64,000 bases of DNA from assembly GCA_022482785.1 (NCBI GenBank), contig JAKVON010000010.1, forward strand, positions 32,359 through 96,358, in the 5' to 3' direction. Under the pieces are notes generated by a model. The model had not been told where the DNA came from. It was given only the letters and a program-made list of their open reading frames with translations, and made no database searches. Source of the stretch: Atopobiaceae bacterium (GTDB taxonomy: Bacteria > Actinomycetota > Coriobacteriia > Coriobacteriales > Atopobiaceae). The position numbers were made by a program, and so were the translations under genes. Positions 8,420 through 17,645 of this stretch are shown piece after piece (the first letter of the stretch is position 1; every line of letters begins with the position of its first letter).

Positions 8420-9421
8420 CTACTTCATGGCCTCCTCGACCGCGACGGCGCAGGCAACGGTGGCACCGACCATGGGGTTGTTGCCCATGCCGATGAGACC
8501 CATCATGTCGACGTGCGCAGGCACGGAGCTGGAGCCGGCGAACTGGGCGTCGGAGTGCATGCGGCCCATGGTGTCGGTCATGCCGTAGGAGGCAGGGCCG
8601 GCGCCCATGTTGTCGGGATGCAGCGTGCGGCCGGTGCCGCCGCCGGAGGCGACGGAGAAGTACTTCTTGCCGGCGGCGAGGCGCTCCTTCTTGTAGGTGC
8701 CCGCGGTGGGATGCTGGAAGCGCGTGGGGTTCGTCGAGTTGCCGGTGATGGAGATGTCGACGTTCTCGTGCCACATGATCGCGACGCCCTCGCGGACGTC
8801 GTCGGCGCCGTAGCAGTTGATCTTGGAGCGCTCGCCCGTGGAGTACGGGATGGTCTCGACGACCTTGAGCTCGCCCGTGTAGTAGTCGAACTGCGTCTTC
8901 ACGTAGGTGAAGCCGTTGATGCGGCTGATGATCTGGGCGGCGTCCTTGCCGAGGCCGTTCAGGACGACGCGGAGCGGCTTCTTGCGGGCCTTGTTGGCGT
9001 TGAGGGCGATGCCGATGGCACCCTCGGCGGCCGCGAATGACTCGTGGCCGGCGAGGAAGCAGAAGCACTCGGTGTCGTCGCCGAGGAGCATGGCGCCGAG
9101 GTTGCCGTGGCCGAGGCCGACCTTGCGGTCCTCGGCGACGGAGCCGGGGACGCAGAAGGCCTGGAGGCCGACGCCGATGGCCGACGCGGCCTCAGCGGCG
9201 GTCTTGACGTTCTTCTTGATGGCGATGGCGCAGCCGGCCGTATAGGCCCAGGCGGCGTTCTCGAACGCGATGGACTGGACGCCCATGACGATGTCACGAG
9301 GGTTGATGCCCTTGTCCTTGCAGATCTTCTCGGCATCCTCGAGAGAGGAGATGCCGTTCTCGGCGAGGACCTTGTTGATCTTGTCGATGCGGCGCTCGTA
9401 GCCTTCGAAAGTAACTGCCAT
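8420..9421 (-). CDS. GGGtGRT-family protein
   Basis: Member of the conserved but functionally uncharacterised family named for its GGGtGRT motif, visible here as SGGGTGRTLHPDN at about residues 259-270 of 333. The protein looks soluble and cytoplasmic, with glycine-rich, alanine-rich segments (VGLGHGNLGAMLLGDD, GLIGMGNNPMVGAT) and scattered cysteines. A strong ribosome site (AGAAGGAGG) precedes the ATG. It follows the NifU-like gene by 18 bases and ends in a hairpin, so the two form a two-gene operon. An Fe-S or radical-related role is suggested only by the partner; no activity can be assigned. Confidence 0.88.
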   Translation of the reverse strand: MAVTFEGYERRIDKINKVLAENGISSLEDAEKICKDKGINPRDIVMGVQSIAFENAAWAYTAGCAIAIKKNVKTAAEAASAIGVGLQAFCVPGSVAEDRKVGLGHGNLGAMLLGDDTECFCFLAGHESFAAAEGAIGIALNANKARKKPLRVVLNGLGKDAAQIISRINGFTYVKTQFDYYTGELKVVETIPYSTGERSKINCYGADDVREGVAIMWHENVDISITGNSTNPTRFQHPTAGTYKKERLAAGKKYFSVASGGGTGRTLHPDNMGAGPASYGMTDTMGRMHSDAQFAGSSSVPAHVDMMGLIGMGNNPMVGATVACAVAVEEAMK

Positions 9422-9439
9422 TGTTTTCTACCTCCTTCT

Positions 9440-10174
9440 CTACTCGCTGATGGGGAACTTGGACGTGGAGTCGTGCGTCTCCGCGTCGTTGCGGGGATCG
9501 ATGTACTTGGCGGCGTTGTCCCACTGGCCGTAGTGGCCCATGGCGCCCTGGACGGCCTCCTCGGGCGTGGAGCCCTTCTTGAGGGCGTCCGTGAACTTGC
9601 CGAGGTTGAGGAACTCGAAGGCGACGATCTCGTCCTTGTCGTTCAGTGCCATGCGGGTGACGTAGCCCTGGGCGAGCTCGAGGTAGCGAGCGCCCTTGGC
9701 GGCGGTGCCGTACATGGTGCCCACCTGCGAGCGCAGGCCCTTGCCGAGGTCGTCGAGGCCGGCGCCGATGGGCAGGCCGCCCTCGGAGAAGGCGGTCTGG
9801 CTGCGGCCGTAGACGATCTGCAGGAAGATCTCGCGCATGGCGACGTTGATGGCGTCGCACACGAGGTCGGTGTTGAGGGCCTCGAGGATGGTCTTCTTGG
9901 GGAGGATCTCGGCGGCCATGGCGGCGGAGTGGGTCATGCCGGAGCAGCCGATGGTCTCGACCAGGCACTCCTCGATGACGCCCTCCTTGACGTTGAGCGT
10001 GAGCTTGCAGGCGCCCTGCTGGGGAGCGCACCAACCAACGCCGTGCGTGAGGCCGGAGATGTCCTTGATCTCCTTGGCCTGGACCCACTTGCCCTCTTCA
10101 GGAATGGGGGCAGGACCGTGGTATGCGCCCTTGGCTACAGGGCACATGTTCTCCACATCTTTCGAATACTGCAT
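9440..10174 (-). CDS. NifU/IscU-like iron-sulfur scaffold protein paired with GGGtGRT
   Basis: The 244-residue product resembles the NifU N-terminal/IscU scaffold fold: CKLTLNVKEGVIEECLVETIGCSGMTHSA in the first third is the typical scaffold segment with conserved cysteines (C in GWCAPQQGAC and in TIGCSG). It is longer than IscU (about 130 residues), with an extra C-terminal region that includes GRSQTAFSEGGLPIGAG. Its constant coupling to a GGGtGRT gene, as here, argues for a dedicated partner rather than housekeeping Fe-S assembly. A Mrp-type Fe-S carrier ATPase is encoded divergently next door. The family is recognised; the client is unknown. Confidence 0.82.
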   Translation of the reverse strand: MQYSKDVENMCPVAKGAYHGPAPIPEEGKWVQAKEIKDISGLTHGVGWCAPQQGACKLTLNVKEGVIEECLVETIGCSGMTHSAAMAAEILPKKTILEALNTDLVCDAINVAMREIFLQIVYGRSQTAFSEGGLPIGAGLDDLGKGLRSQVGTMYGTAAKGARYLELAQGYVTRMALNDKDEIVAFEFLNLGKFTDALKKGSTPEEAVQGAMGHYGQWDNAAKYIDPRNDAETHDSTSKFPISE

Positions 10175-10280
10175 GCCTCTCCTCTCTCCGAGCTTGGGCG
10201 GACGGACGACAGGCCCGACCGCCGTTCCGACATTCGTGCTGCTTTCTGATATTACCGCGAACGGATGCCCGCAAACGCAC

Positions 10281-10316
10281 GATTCCCCAGCGGCGCATCG
10301 AGTTGCCGGGGGAATC
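10281..10316. other. Inverted repeat in the divergent nifU-like/mrp intergenic region
   Basis: GATTCCCC (10281-10288) and GGGGAATC (10309-10316) are perfect 8-bp arms with an inner GGC/GCC pair. They lie in the 238-bp gap between the divergent NifU-like and Mrp genes. This could be a shared operator or a leader hairpin; nothing else is recognisable in this gap beyond the mrp ribosome site. Confidence 0.3.
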
Positions 10317-10412
10317 GGCGAGACGCGCGCCCAACGCCTGCCGCATGGTCGGGCATCTTGGCGTCGCGGCGGGTTAGACTGTGCTGGTAGACATCGACCA
10401 GGAGGAGATCAT

Positions 10413-11246
10413 ATGGCTTGCGAGCAGTACGAGGCCCAGAAGGGCGGCGGAGCGGACATGCGCTTCGAGCAGAACCCCCTCTCGAACGTGCGCCACCTCA
10501 TCGGCGTCATCTCGGGCAAGGGAGGCGTGGGCAAGTCGCTCGTCACCGGCATACTCGCCACCGAGCTCGCCCGCACCGGCGCGCAGGTGGGCATCCTCGA
10601 CGCCGACATCACCGGCCCCTCGATCCCGAAGATGTTCGGGATGGCCGGCACGCGCGCCGACTCGATCGGCGGCAACCTGCTCCTCCCCTCGATCTCGAAG
10701 ACGGGCATCAAGGTCATGAGCGCGAACCTCCTGCTGGCCAACGACACCGAGCCGGTGCTGTGGCGCGGGCCTGTGCTCGCCGGCGCCATCCAGCAGTTCT
10801 GGACGCAGACCAGCTGGGGCGACATCGACTACATGCTCGTCGACATGCCCCCGGGAACCGGCGACGTGGCCCTCACCGTCTTCCAGTCCCTGCCCATCGA
10901 GGGGGTCATCATCGTCACCTCCCCGCAGGACCTCGTCCAGATGGTCGTGGCGAAGGCCGTGCGCATGTGCAACAAGATGGACGTCCCCATCCTCGGGCTC
11001 GTCGAGAACATGAGCTACGCCACCTGCCCGAAGTGCGGGGAGAGGATCGAGGTCTTCGGCCCGAGCCACGTGGACGAGACGGCCGAGGGCTTCTGCCTCG
11101 ACGTGCTCGGCAAGCTCCCCATCGCCCCGGCGATCGCCGGCATGTGCGACTCCGGCACCCTCGAGACCGAGCTGCCGGCCGGGATGCTTCCCGACGCGGT
11201 CGCCGTGTGCGCGGCGTTCGCCGACTCGTCTGCCCAGCGCTCCTAG
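10413..11246 (+). CDS. Mrp/NBP35-type P-loop ATPase, iron-sulfur carrier
   Basis: Cytosolic ParA-like ATPase that binds and transfers Fe-S clusters. The 277-residue product has the deviant Walker A ISGKGGVGKSLV, switch region DADITGPSIPKMFG, Walker B VDMPPGTGDVAL and the cluster-binding CxxC in ATCPKCGERI. The start is the ATG after AGGAGGAGATC; the longer track ORF beginning at 9837 is a read-through. It is divergent from the GGGtGRT/NifU-like pair, so an Fe-S theme is plausible. It starts a plus-strand run with the two flavoprotein genes (9-base gap, then an overlap). Confidence 0.93.
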   Translation: MACEQYEAQKGGGADMRFEQNPLSNVRHLIGVISGKGGVGKSLVTGILATELARTGAQVGILDADITGPSIPKMFGMAGTRADSIGGNLLLPSISKTGIKVMSANLLLANDTEPVLWRGPVLAGAIQQFWTQTSWGDIDYMLVDMPPGTGDVALTVFQSLPIEGVIIVTSPQDLVQMVVAKAVRMCNKMDVPILGLVENMSYATCPKCGERIEVFGPSHVDETAEGFCLDVLGKLPIAPAIAGMCDSGTLETELPAGMLPDAVAVCAAFADSSAQRS

Positions 11247-11255
11247 GAGGCCCAC

Positions 11256-12593
11256 ATGGGTGCAGCGTTCAAGCCCAGCAGGACGGGTGGCGGACGGAGC
11301 CGCTCGCTCGAGCGCGAGAGGCTCCTCGCTGCCGCATCCCAACGCTACGTCCCCTCCTCGGTCGACGTGTGCGTGATCGGAGGGGGTGCCGCCGGGCTCG
11401 CGGCCGCCATCGCGGCGGCCGAGGCGGGCGCCTCGGTGGTCGTGCTCGAGCGCGCGCTCGAGTGCGGCCGGTCGATCCTCGCCACGGGCAACGGCAGGTG
11501 CAACCTCGCCAACGCCGAGCTCTCGAGTGCCGCCTACAACCAGCCGGAGTTCGTCGGCGAGGCCTGGGGGGAAGACCCCCTCGGCGACGTCCTCTCCTTC
11601 TTCGAGGAGTCCGGGCTCGCCTGGTGCCTCGAGGACGGCAGGTACTACCCCCAGAGCAAGGTGGCGGCCTCCGTGCGCGACGTGCTCGTCGCACGTGCCG
11701 CGGCGGCCGGCGTCATGCTCGCTCCCGCGCGCGAGGCGACCGCCATCGCCTCCCATCACGGGCGCATCCTGGTGCGCTTCGACCGGCTCTTCTCCGGGGA
11801 GGACACGCGGACGGTCTCGTGCGCGACGGTCGTGCTCTCCACCGGGGGCGGCGAGCACCGCATGGCCTCGGAGCTCGGCGTCAAGGTGACGGGGACGAGG
11901 CCCGTGCTCTGCCCGCTCGCCTGCGAGGACTCCCCCCTCTTCGAGCTCGACGGCAGGCGTTCCCCCGCGACGGCGCTCGTCGAGCGCGACGGGCGCCCGA
12001 TCGCCGCCGAGAGCGGCGAGGTGCTGTTCAGGAGCTACGGGCTCTCGGGGATCCTCGTCTTCGACCTCTCGCGCGTCGCCCGCCCGGGCGACCGCATCCT
12101 GGTCGACCTCACGCCGGACCTGGCGGAGGGCGAGCTGGAGGAGCGCGTCTCCAGGCTCGCGGAGAGGCGCGGCGGCGCCTCGGCGGGACTTCTCGCCGGC
12201 TTCGTCGACCCGGAGATCGCATCCGTCGTCTGGAGGCTCGCCTCCGAGGGATGGCCTGGGGCCCCTGCGCCCCAGGGCGACGAGGAGACGACGCGCGCGG
12301 CCTGTGGGCTCGTGCGGGGCCTCCCCTTCGTCGTCACGGGGCCTGGCGACGTCGCGCACGCGCAGGTGACGCGCGGCGGCATGGCGACGGCGGCCTTCGT
12401 GCCGTCCTCGCTCGAGAGCCGCGACGTGCCGGGGCTCTTCGCCTGCGGCGAGGCCCTCGACGTCGACGGCCCCTGCGGCGGCTTCAACCTCGCCTGGGCC
12501 TGGACGAGCGGCCTTCTGGCCGGGAGGAGCGCGGCGCTGGCCGCACGCGGGCGACGCGCGGGCCTGGGAAAGCCCTCCGGCGCCTCCGCATGA
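11256..12593 (+). CDS. HI0933/BaiN-like flavoprotein (NAD(P)/FAD-dependent oxidoreductase)
   Basis: The 445-residue protein has an N-terminal dinucleotide-binding motif VCVIGGGAAGLAAAIAAAEAG, the family-typical SILATGNGRCNLAN segment and a C-terminal FAD stretch GLFACGEALDVDGPCGGFNLAWAWTSG. The HI0933 family has mostly unknown substrates; a few members reduce bile-acid intermediates, but nothing in the context supports that here. It lies 9 bases after mrp, with GGAGG before its ATG, and overlaps the next flavoprotein by 4 bases, so the three genes are probably co-transcribed. Confidence 0.88.
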   Translation: MGAAFKPSRTGGGRSRSLERERLLAAASQRYVPSSVDVCVIGGGAAGLAAAIAAAEAGASVVVLERALECGRSILATGNGRCNLANAELSSAAYNQPEFVGEAWGEDPLGDVLSFFEESGLAWCLEDGRYYPQSKVAASVRDVLVARAAAAGVMLAPAREATAIASHHGRILVRFDRLFSGEDTRTVSCATVVLSTGGGEHRMASELGVKVTGTRPVLCPLACEDSPLFELDGRRSPATALVERDGRPIAAESGEVLFRSYGLSGILVFDLSRVARPGDRILVDLTPDLAEGELEERVSRLAERRGGASAGLLAGFVDPEIASVVWRLASEGWPGAPAPQGDEETTRAACGLVRGLPFVVTGPGDVAHAQVTRGGMATAAFVPSSLESRDVPGLFACGEALDVDGPCGGFNLAWAWTSGLLAGRSAALAARGRRAGLGKPSGASA

Positions 12594-14251
12594 TCGAGGT
12601 CTCGAACATCCGCGTCCCCCTGTCGCGCCTCACGGGAACGCCGTCCGACGACAGGCTCGTCCGCGAGGCCGCCACGCGCAGGCTTCGCCTCGCGCCCGAC
12701 GACGTCACCTCGTGCGAGGTGCGCCGCAGGTCGGTCGACGCCCGCAGGCGCGACGCCATCCGCCTCGTCTACACCTGCCGTCTGACGCTGCGCCGGGGAA
12801 GGGCCGGCGAGCAGGAGCTGCTCGCCAGGCTCGCCCGGAGGCACGACTCCTCGGGGGTCGCGGCCGCACGCGACGACGCCTATCGGCTCGCCCGTCGCGT
12901 CGGCTCCCCCACCTGCGGCAGGATCGTCGTCGTGGGAGCGGGGTGCGCGGGGCTCTTCTGCGCGCTCTCGCTCGCCAACGCGGGGCTCGAGCCCCTGCTC
13001 GTCGAGCGCGGGGACGACGCCACGCGCAGGTCCGCCGCCGTGGGCGCCTTCGAGTCGACCGGCGTGCTCGACCCCGAGAGCAACATCCAGTTCGGGCTCG
13101 GCGGCGCCGGGACGTTCTCCGACGGCAAGCTCACGACCGGCACCAGGAGCCCGTCGCACAGGCTCATCCTCGAGACCTTCGCGGAGGCGGGGGCGAGCGG
13201 GGACATCCTCGTCGACGCGAGGCCCCACATCGGCTCGGACGTCCTGCCCGGGGTCGTGACCCACATCCTCGGCCGCATCGAGGGGCTCGGCGGCGAGGTC
13301 AGGCTGCGCACGAGGCTCGTCGGGCTCGAGTCGGCAAACGGGCGCGTGAGCGCCGTCAGGCTCGCGCGCACGGATCCCGGCGGCCTCGGGGTCGAGGAGC
13401 GCGTCCGCGCGGACTCCGTCGTGCTCGCCTGCGGGCACTCCGCCCGCGACGTTTTCTCGCTCCTCCGCGACCAGGGCGTCACGCTCGAGCGCAAGACCTT
13501 CGCCATGGGGGCGCGGATCGAGCATCGCCAGGCGGATGTCGACCGCGCGCTCTACGGGGCGGCGGCGGGAAGCCCCATCCTCGGCCCCGCGCCCTACAAG
13601 CTCGTGAGCCACGCCGTGAGGGGCCGCAACGCCTTCACCTTCTGCATGTGCCCCGGCGGCACCGTCGTCGCGGCCGCGAGCGAGCCGGGCGGCGTCGTCA
13701 CGAACGGGGCGAGCCTCGCCGCCCGGGACGGCGCGAACGCCAACGCCGCCCTGCTCGCCAACGTGAGCCCGCAGGACCTGCCGGGAGACGACCCCCTGGC
13801 CGGGGTCGAGCTCCAGCGCGCCTGCGAGAGGAGGGCCTTCGAGCTGGGCGGCGGGGGGTTCCGCGCGCCGGCGCAGCTGGTCGGCGACTTCCTGCGCGGC
13901 CGGGCCTCGACGGGCCAGGGGCGCGTGGCCCCCACCTACCCCCGAGGGGTCGCCTGGGGACGCGTCGACGAGTGCCTCCCCGACTTCGTATGCGCGTCGC
14001 TCAGGGCGTCCGTCCCCGACATGGCCAGGCGCCTCCGCGGGTTCGACGACGCCGAGGCGGTCCTCACCGCGGTCGAGAGCCGCTCGAGCTCGCCCGTGCG
14101 GGTGAGCCGAGGGCCCGACGGCCAGAGCGTCTCGATGGAGGGCCTCTTCCCCGCAGGCGAGGGGGCCGGCTACGCCGGGGGCATCATGAGCGCCGCCGCT
14201 GACGGCCTCGACGCCGCCGACGCGCTCGTGGCCTGGCTCCGGGACCGCTGA
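12590..14251 (+). CDS. FAD-dependent dehydrogenase of the COG2509 type
   Basis: A 553-residue protein starting MIEVSNIRVPLSRL. An N-terminal domain of about 100 residues precedes the Rossmann FAD site RIVVVGAGCAGLFCALSLANAG. Downstream are NIQFGLGGAGTFSDGKLTTG, SDVLPGVVTHI and a C-terminal GLFPAGEGAGYAGGIMSAAADG, which match the uncharacterised dehydrogenases often annotated YtfL/COG2509-like. The ATG overlaps the previous stop (ATGA). The 1277-residue track ORF that contains it is out-of-frame DNA plus this gene. Substrate unknown. Confidence 0.87.
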   Translation: MIEVSNIRVPLSRLTGTPSDDRLVREAATRRLRLAPDDVTSCEVRRRSVDARRRDAIRLVYTCRLTLRRGRAGEQELLARLARRHDSSGVAAARDDAYRLARRVGSPTCGRIVVVGAGCAGLFCALSLANAGLEPLLVERGDDATRRSAAVGAFESTGVLDPESNIQFGLGGAGTFSDGKLTTGTRSPSHRLILETFAEAGASGDILVDARPHIGSDVLPGVVTHILGRIEGLGGEVRLRTRLVGLESANGRVSAVRLARTDPGGLGVEERVRADSVVLACGHSARDVFSLLRDQGVTLERKTFAMGARIEHRQADVDRALYGAAAGSPILGPAPYKLVSHAVRGRNAFTFCMCPGGTVVAAASEPGGVVTNGASLAARDGANANAALLANVSPQDLPGDDPLAGVELQRACERRAFELGGGGFRAPAQLVGDFLRGRASTGQGRVAPTYPRGVAWGRVDECLPDFVCASLRASVPDMARRLRGFDDAEAVLTAVESRSSSPVRVSRGPDGQSVSMEGLFPAGEGAGYAGGIMSAAADGLDAADALVAWLRDR

Positions 14252-14306
14252 GCGACGATCGCGGACGGCCTCGCGGGGGGGTGTTCCGTCACCCGCAAGG
14301 GAGAGA

Positions 14307-14341
14307 AAGCCTCCCCATGGCGCTTGGCCACGGAGAGGCTT
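14307..14341 (-). terminator. Terminator of the PTS EIIA/EIIB operon
   Basis: On the minus strand AAGCCTCTCCGTGGC pairs over 15 positions (two G-U) with GCCATGGGGAGGCTT around a CAAGC loop, followed by TCTCTCCC. It lies 40 bases past the EIIB stop and may also stop plus-strand transcripts of the flavoprotein operon. Confidence 0.65.
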
Positions 14342-14380
14342 GCCGGGACGTGCTGACTGCCGGAAGGCGAGAGCGAGGGC

Positions 14381-14665
14381 CTACTTGTCCTTGATGGCCG
14401 CGACGAGGGCGTCGAGCTCGGCGTCCTGGCCCATGCCGGTGAGGAAGGCGACGCCGTTGAAGACGGGGATGGTGAACTCCTCGTCGGACTTGACGATGGA
14501 GACGTAGGCATCGGCGTCCTTGATGGCGTGCTTGAGGGCCTTGATGTCGACCGCCTCGACGTCCGCCTCGACGCCACGCTGCTTGAGAAGACGGCTGATC
14601 TTGCTTGCGACGGTCTGCGACGTCGCGACGCCCGAACCACACGCGACAATTACCTTTGCTGCCAT
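14381..14665 (-). CDS. PTS system EIIB component, galactitol type
   Basis: Small (94 residues) cytoplasmic phosphocarrier. The phosphocysteine loop is VACGSGVATSQTVASK at the N-terminus, as in galactitol/ascorbate-type EIIB. It accepts phosphate from EIIA and passes it to an incoming sugar at the EIIC permease. Encoded 65 bases after EIIA on the same strand, with a terminator behind. No EIIC gene exists on either side, so transport partner and sugar cannot be named. Confidence 0.88.
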   Translation of the reverse strand: MAAKVIVACGSGVATSQTVASKISRLLKQRGVEADVEAVDIKALKHAIKDADAYVSIVKSDEEFTIPVFNGVAFLTGMGQDAELDALVAAIKDK

Positions 14666-14730
14666 GTTGTCCTCCTCGTGGACGCTCCGATGTGAAAAGG
14701 ATACACCTAGGCGCCGTGCTTCCGGCGCAA

Positions 14731-15204
14731 TTAGGCGAAGTGCTCCGTGATGGCCGACACCATCCCCTCGGGGGTGTCCTGCGCCATTATCCCGGCGGCG
14801 GCGCCGTCGTCCATGAAGATGTTCATGAGCGTCTGGAGCACCTCGACCTGGCCGCCGTCGCGCAGCACGCCAAGGTTGATGATCAGGCGCGCGTCGACGG
14901 GGTCCCCGATGCCCGCCATGGCCTCGAACTCGATGGGGACCTTCGGCTTCACGATCGCGATGTAGGGCCGCTCGAGGTACTGGGGGTCGGCATGGGGGAT
15001 GGCGAGGGCGAGCGTGGGAGTCTGGAGCCCCGTCGGGTACTTCCGCTCGCGGGTGGTGACCGCCTCGTACCAGGTGTCCTTGATGTAGCCCTGGGCATCG
15101 AGCCGGGCGCCCAGCTCGGAGAAGAGCTCATCGCGCGTCGTGGCCTCGAAGTCGAAGAAGACGAGCTCGGGCTTGAAGAGGCTGGTGTCGGCTTTTGCTG
15201 CCAT
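14731..15204 (-). CDS. PTS system EIIA component, fructose/mannitol/galactitol family
   Basis: 157-residue EIIA type-2 domain; the phosphorylated histidine lies in LALAIPHADPQYL. It takes phosphate from HPr and hands it to the EIIB encoded next. The track start at 15261 adds a poorly supported MLGWSRAGPG extension; I use ATG 15204 (MAAKADTSLF) with GGAG 8 bases upstream. EIIC is absent from the locus, so the pair either serves a permease encoded elsewhere or acts in regulation. Confidence 0.87.
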   Translation of the reverse strand: MAAKADTSLFKPELVFFDFEATTRDELFSELGARLDAQGYIKDTWYEAVTTRERKYPTGLQTPTLALAIPHADPQYLERPYIAIVKPKVPIEFEAMAGIGDPVDARLIINLGVLRDGGQVEVLQTLMNIFMDDGAAAGIMAQDTPEGMVSAITEHFA

Positions 15205-15302
15205 GAGGCTTGCTCCGTCCCTAGGGATTGGGCCGGGACCGGCCCGGGACCATCCTAGCATCGGGGAGCCCCTCGGGGACGGACGGCCCGCAGGCGAGCG
15301 GA

Positions 15303-17573
15303 TTAGTGCTTGAAGCGGCTGTTCACCCGCTTGCGGGAGGCATGGTAGCTGCCCTTGCGCGCCCCCTGCCTGAGGCGCTTCATGACGTCCGCCTCGCTCG
15401 TCCCCTCGATGGCGCTCCTGAGCTCGACGAGCTGGTCGCGGAGGCGCGCGGCCTCCTCGAAGTCCATGCCCTCGGAGGCTGCCCTCATGTCCTCCTCGAG
15501 GGTCGCGACGAGGCGGTTCACCTCGTCCTTCGGCAGCTTCGAGAGCTCCTGCGCGACCTCGGCGGCGGTCCTGGCCGCGTCCTCGGAGCCCGACGGGGTG
15601 AAGAACTCGCCGTCCTTGCGGTCGCGTTTGCCGACGTTCCTCGAGGCCTCGTCGATGAAGCCGGAGATGTCGCTGATAGCCTTGCGGATGGTGGTGGGCT
15701 CGATGCCGTGCTCGGCGTTGAAGGCCTCCTGGATGGAGCGGCGCCGGCGGGTCTCGTCGATGGCCTCGCGCATGGAGTCCGTCACCGCGTCCGCGTACAT
15801 GATGACGGTCCCGGAGGCGTTCCTGGCCGCGCGGCCCATGGTCTGGATCAGCGAGCGGCGGTTCCTGAGGAAGCCCTCCTTGTCGGCATCGAGGATGGCC
15901 ACGAGCGACACCTCGGGGATGTCGAGGCCCTCACGCAGGAGGTTGATGCCCACGAGCACGTCGATCTTGCCTTGGCGCAGGTCGCGGATGATGTCCACGC
16001 GATCGAGGGTCGCCGTGTCGGAGTGCATGTAGTTGACCTTGATCCCCTGGTCGAGGAGGTGGTCGGTGAGGTCCTCGGCCATGCGCTTGGTGAGCGTGGT
16101 CACGAGCACCCGCTCGTGGCGCGCCGCCCGCTCGCGAATCTCCTCGGTGAGGTCGTCAACCTGGCCGCGGATGGGACGCACCTCCACCGTGGGGTCGAGG
16201 AGCCCCGTGGGGCGGATGATCTGCTCGACCGTCTGCTGGGAGACCTGCTCCTCGTAGTCGCCCGGGGTGGCCGAGACATAGACGAACTGGGGGATGCGGC
16301 CCTCGAACTCGTCGAAGCGGAGCGGGCGGTTGTCGAGGGCGGAGGGAAGGCGGAAGCCGTGCTCGACGAGCGTCACCTTGCGCGAGCGGTCGCCCTCGTG
16401 CATGCCGCGGATCTGGGGGAGCGTGACGTGGGACTCGTCGATGATGCAGAGCATGTCCTTGGGGAAGTAGTCGATGAGCGTATAGGGGGGCTCGCCGGGC
16501 GCGCGCCCGTCGAGGTGGCGCGAGTAGTTCTCGATTCCGTTGCAGTAGCCCATGTTCTCGAGCATCTCGAGGTCGTAGGCCGTGCGCTCGCGCAGGCGCT
16601 GCGACTCGAGCAGCTTGTTCTCCCCCTTGAGCTGGGCGAGGCGGTCGGTCAGCTCGTCGTTGATGGTCTCGAGGGCGCGGTTGATCTTGGGGCGCTCGGT
16701 GACGTAGTGCGACGCGGGCCAGATGGGGATGGCGTCGAACTCGCGGACCACCTCGCCCGTGGCCTTGTCCACCTCGGCGATGCGTTCCACCTCGTCGCCG
16801 AAGAACTCGACGCGCAGGGGGTTCTCGGCATAGGGAGGGAAGACGTCGACGGAGTCGCCGCGCACGCGGAACGTGCCGCGCGAGAGGTCGTAGTCGTTGC
16901 GGTCGTACTGGACGTCGATGAGGTTGCGGATGAGCTCGTCGCGCTCGAGCGGGACCTCCTTGTCGACGTTGGGGGCCAGGCCTGCGTAGTCCTGGGGGCT
17001 GCCGATGCCATAGATGCACGACACGCTCGCCACCACGATGACGTCGCGGCGCGAGAGCAGGCTCGAGGTCGCCTGGTGGCGCAGCTTCTCGACCTCCTCG
17101 TTGATGGAGGCGTCCTTCTCGATGTAGGTGTCCGAGCTCGGGACGTAGGCCTCCGGCTGGTAGTAGTCGTAGTAGGAGACGAAGTAGACCACGGCGTTGT
17201 TGGGGAAGAGGTCGCGCATCTCGCTCGCCACCTGGGCGGCAAGCGTCTTGTTGGGCTCCATGATGAGGGTGGGCTTGTTGGTGGCCTCGATGAGCTTCGC
17301 CATCGTGAAGGTCTTGCCGCTGCCGGTGACGCCCAGGAGCGTCTGGTAGCGAAGGCCCTCCTCGACCCCCCGGGCGAGGCCTGCGATGGCCTCCGGCTGG
17401 TCGCCCGCGGGCTCGTAGGGAGAGACCACCTGGAGGCGCTCGTCGCCCTGCTCGACGCCGAAGCGCTTGAGCTCCGCCCCGAAGCGGGCGGGCGCGGGCA
17501 CGTTGCCCGCCTGCTCGAGGGAGCGCAGCTCCCCCGGGGTGATCGGGTCTTGCCTCGTGGTCGATCGCGCCAT
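15303..17573 (-). CDS. uvrB: Excinuclease ABC subunit B
   Basis: Helicase-like damage-verification subunit of nucleotide excision repair. The 756-residue protein has Walker [12 protein letters not shown], the beta-hairpin [31 protein letters not shown], helicase motif QTMGRAARN and a C-terminal UVR motif ([16 protein letters not shown]) that contacts UvrC. An N-terminal extension of about 45 residues precedes the usual start of the fold, making it somewhat longer than typical UvrB. The C-terminus ends in a basic tail. No LexA-type box is recognisable upstream. Confidence 0.97.
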   Translation of the reverse strand: MARSTTRQDPITPGELRSLEQAGNVPAPARFGAELKRFGVEQGDERLQVVSPYEPAGDQPEAIAGLARGVEEGLRYQTLLGVTGSGKTFTMAKLIEATNKPTLIMEPNKTLAAQVASEMRDLFPNNAVVYFVSYYDYYQPEAYVPSSDTYIEKDASINEEVEKLRHQATSSLLSRRDVIVVASVSCIYGIGSPQDYAGLAPNVDKEVPLERDELIRNLIDVQYDRNDYDLSRGTFRVRGDSVDVFPPYAENPLRVEFFGDEVERIAEVDKATGEVVREFDAIPIWPASHYVTERPKINRALETINDELTDRLAQLKGENKLLESQRLRERTAYDLEMLENMGYCNGIENYSRHLDGRAPGEPPYTLIDYFPKDMLCIIDESHVTLPQIRGMHEGDRSRKVTLVEHGFRLPSALDNRPLRFDEFEGRIPQFVYVSATPGDYEEQVSQQTVEQIIRPTGLLDPTVEVRPIRGQVDDLTEEIRERAARHERVLVTTLTKRMAEDLTDHLLDQGIKVNYMHSDTATLDRVDIIRDLRQGKIDVLVGINLLREGLDIPEVSLVAILDADKEGFLRNRRSLIQTMGRAARNASGTVIMYADAVTDSMREAIDETRRRRSIQEAFNAEHGIEPTTIRKAISDISGFIDEASRNVGKRDRKDGEFFTPSGSEDAARTAAEVAQELSKLPKDEVNRLVATLEEDMRAASEGMDFEEAARLRDQLVELRSAIEGTSEADVMKRLRQGARKGSYHASRKRVNSRFKH

Positions 17574-17645
17574 GTGCCGCAGCCTCCGCCCTCGTCGCCG
17601 TACGGAGGACAGTCTACCCGCAGGAGGCGGCTGCGTACAGGTGTT

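Noticed and set aside
10418-14251. 1277-residue ORF
   Set aside because: Only its last 553 codons (from 12590) are a real gene; the rest is an arginine/alanine-rich shadow of mrp and the first flavoprotein.
15187-15204. TCGGCTTTTGCTGCCA at the EIIA start, 16 bases identical to the 23.6-kb repeat
   Set aside because: It encodes the EIIA N-terminus (MAAKAD). One 16-base match between any two places in 64 kb on both strands is expected by chance.
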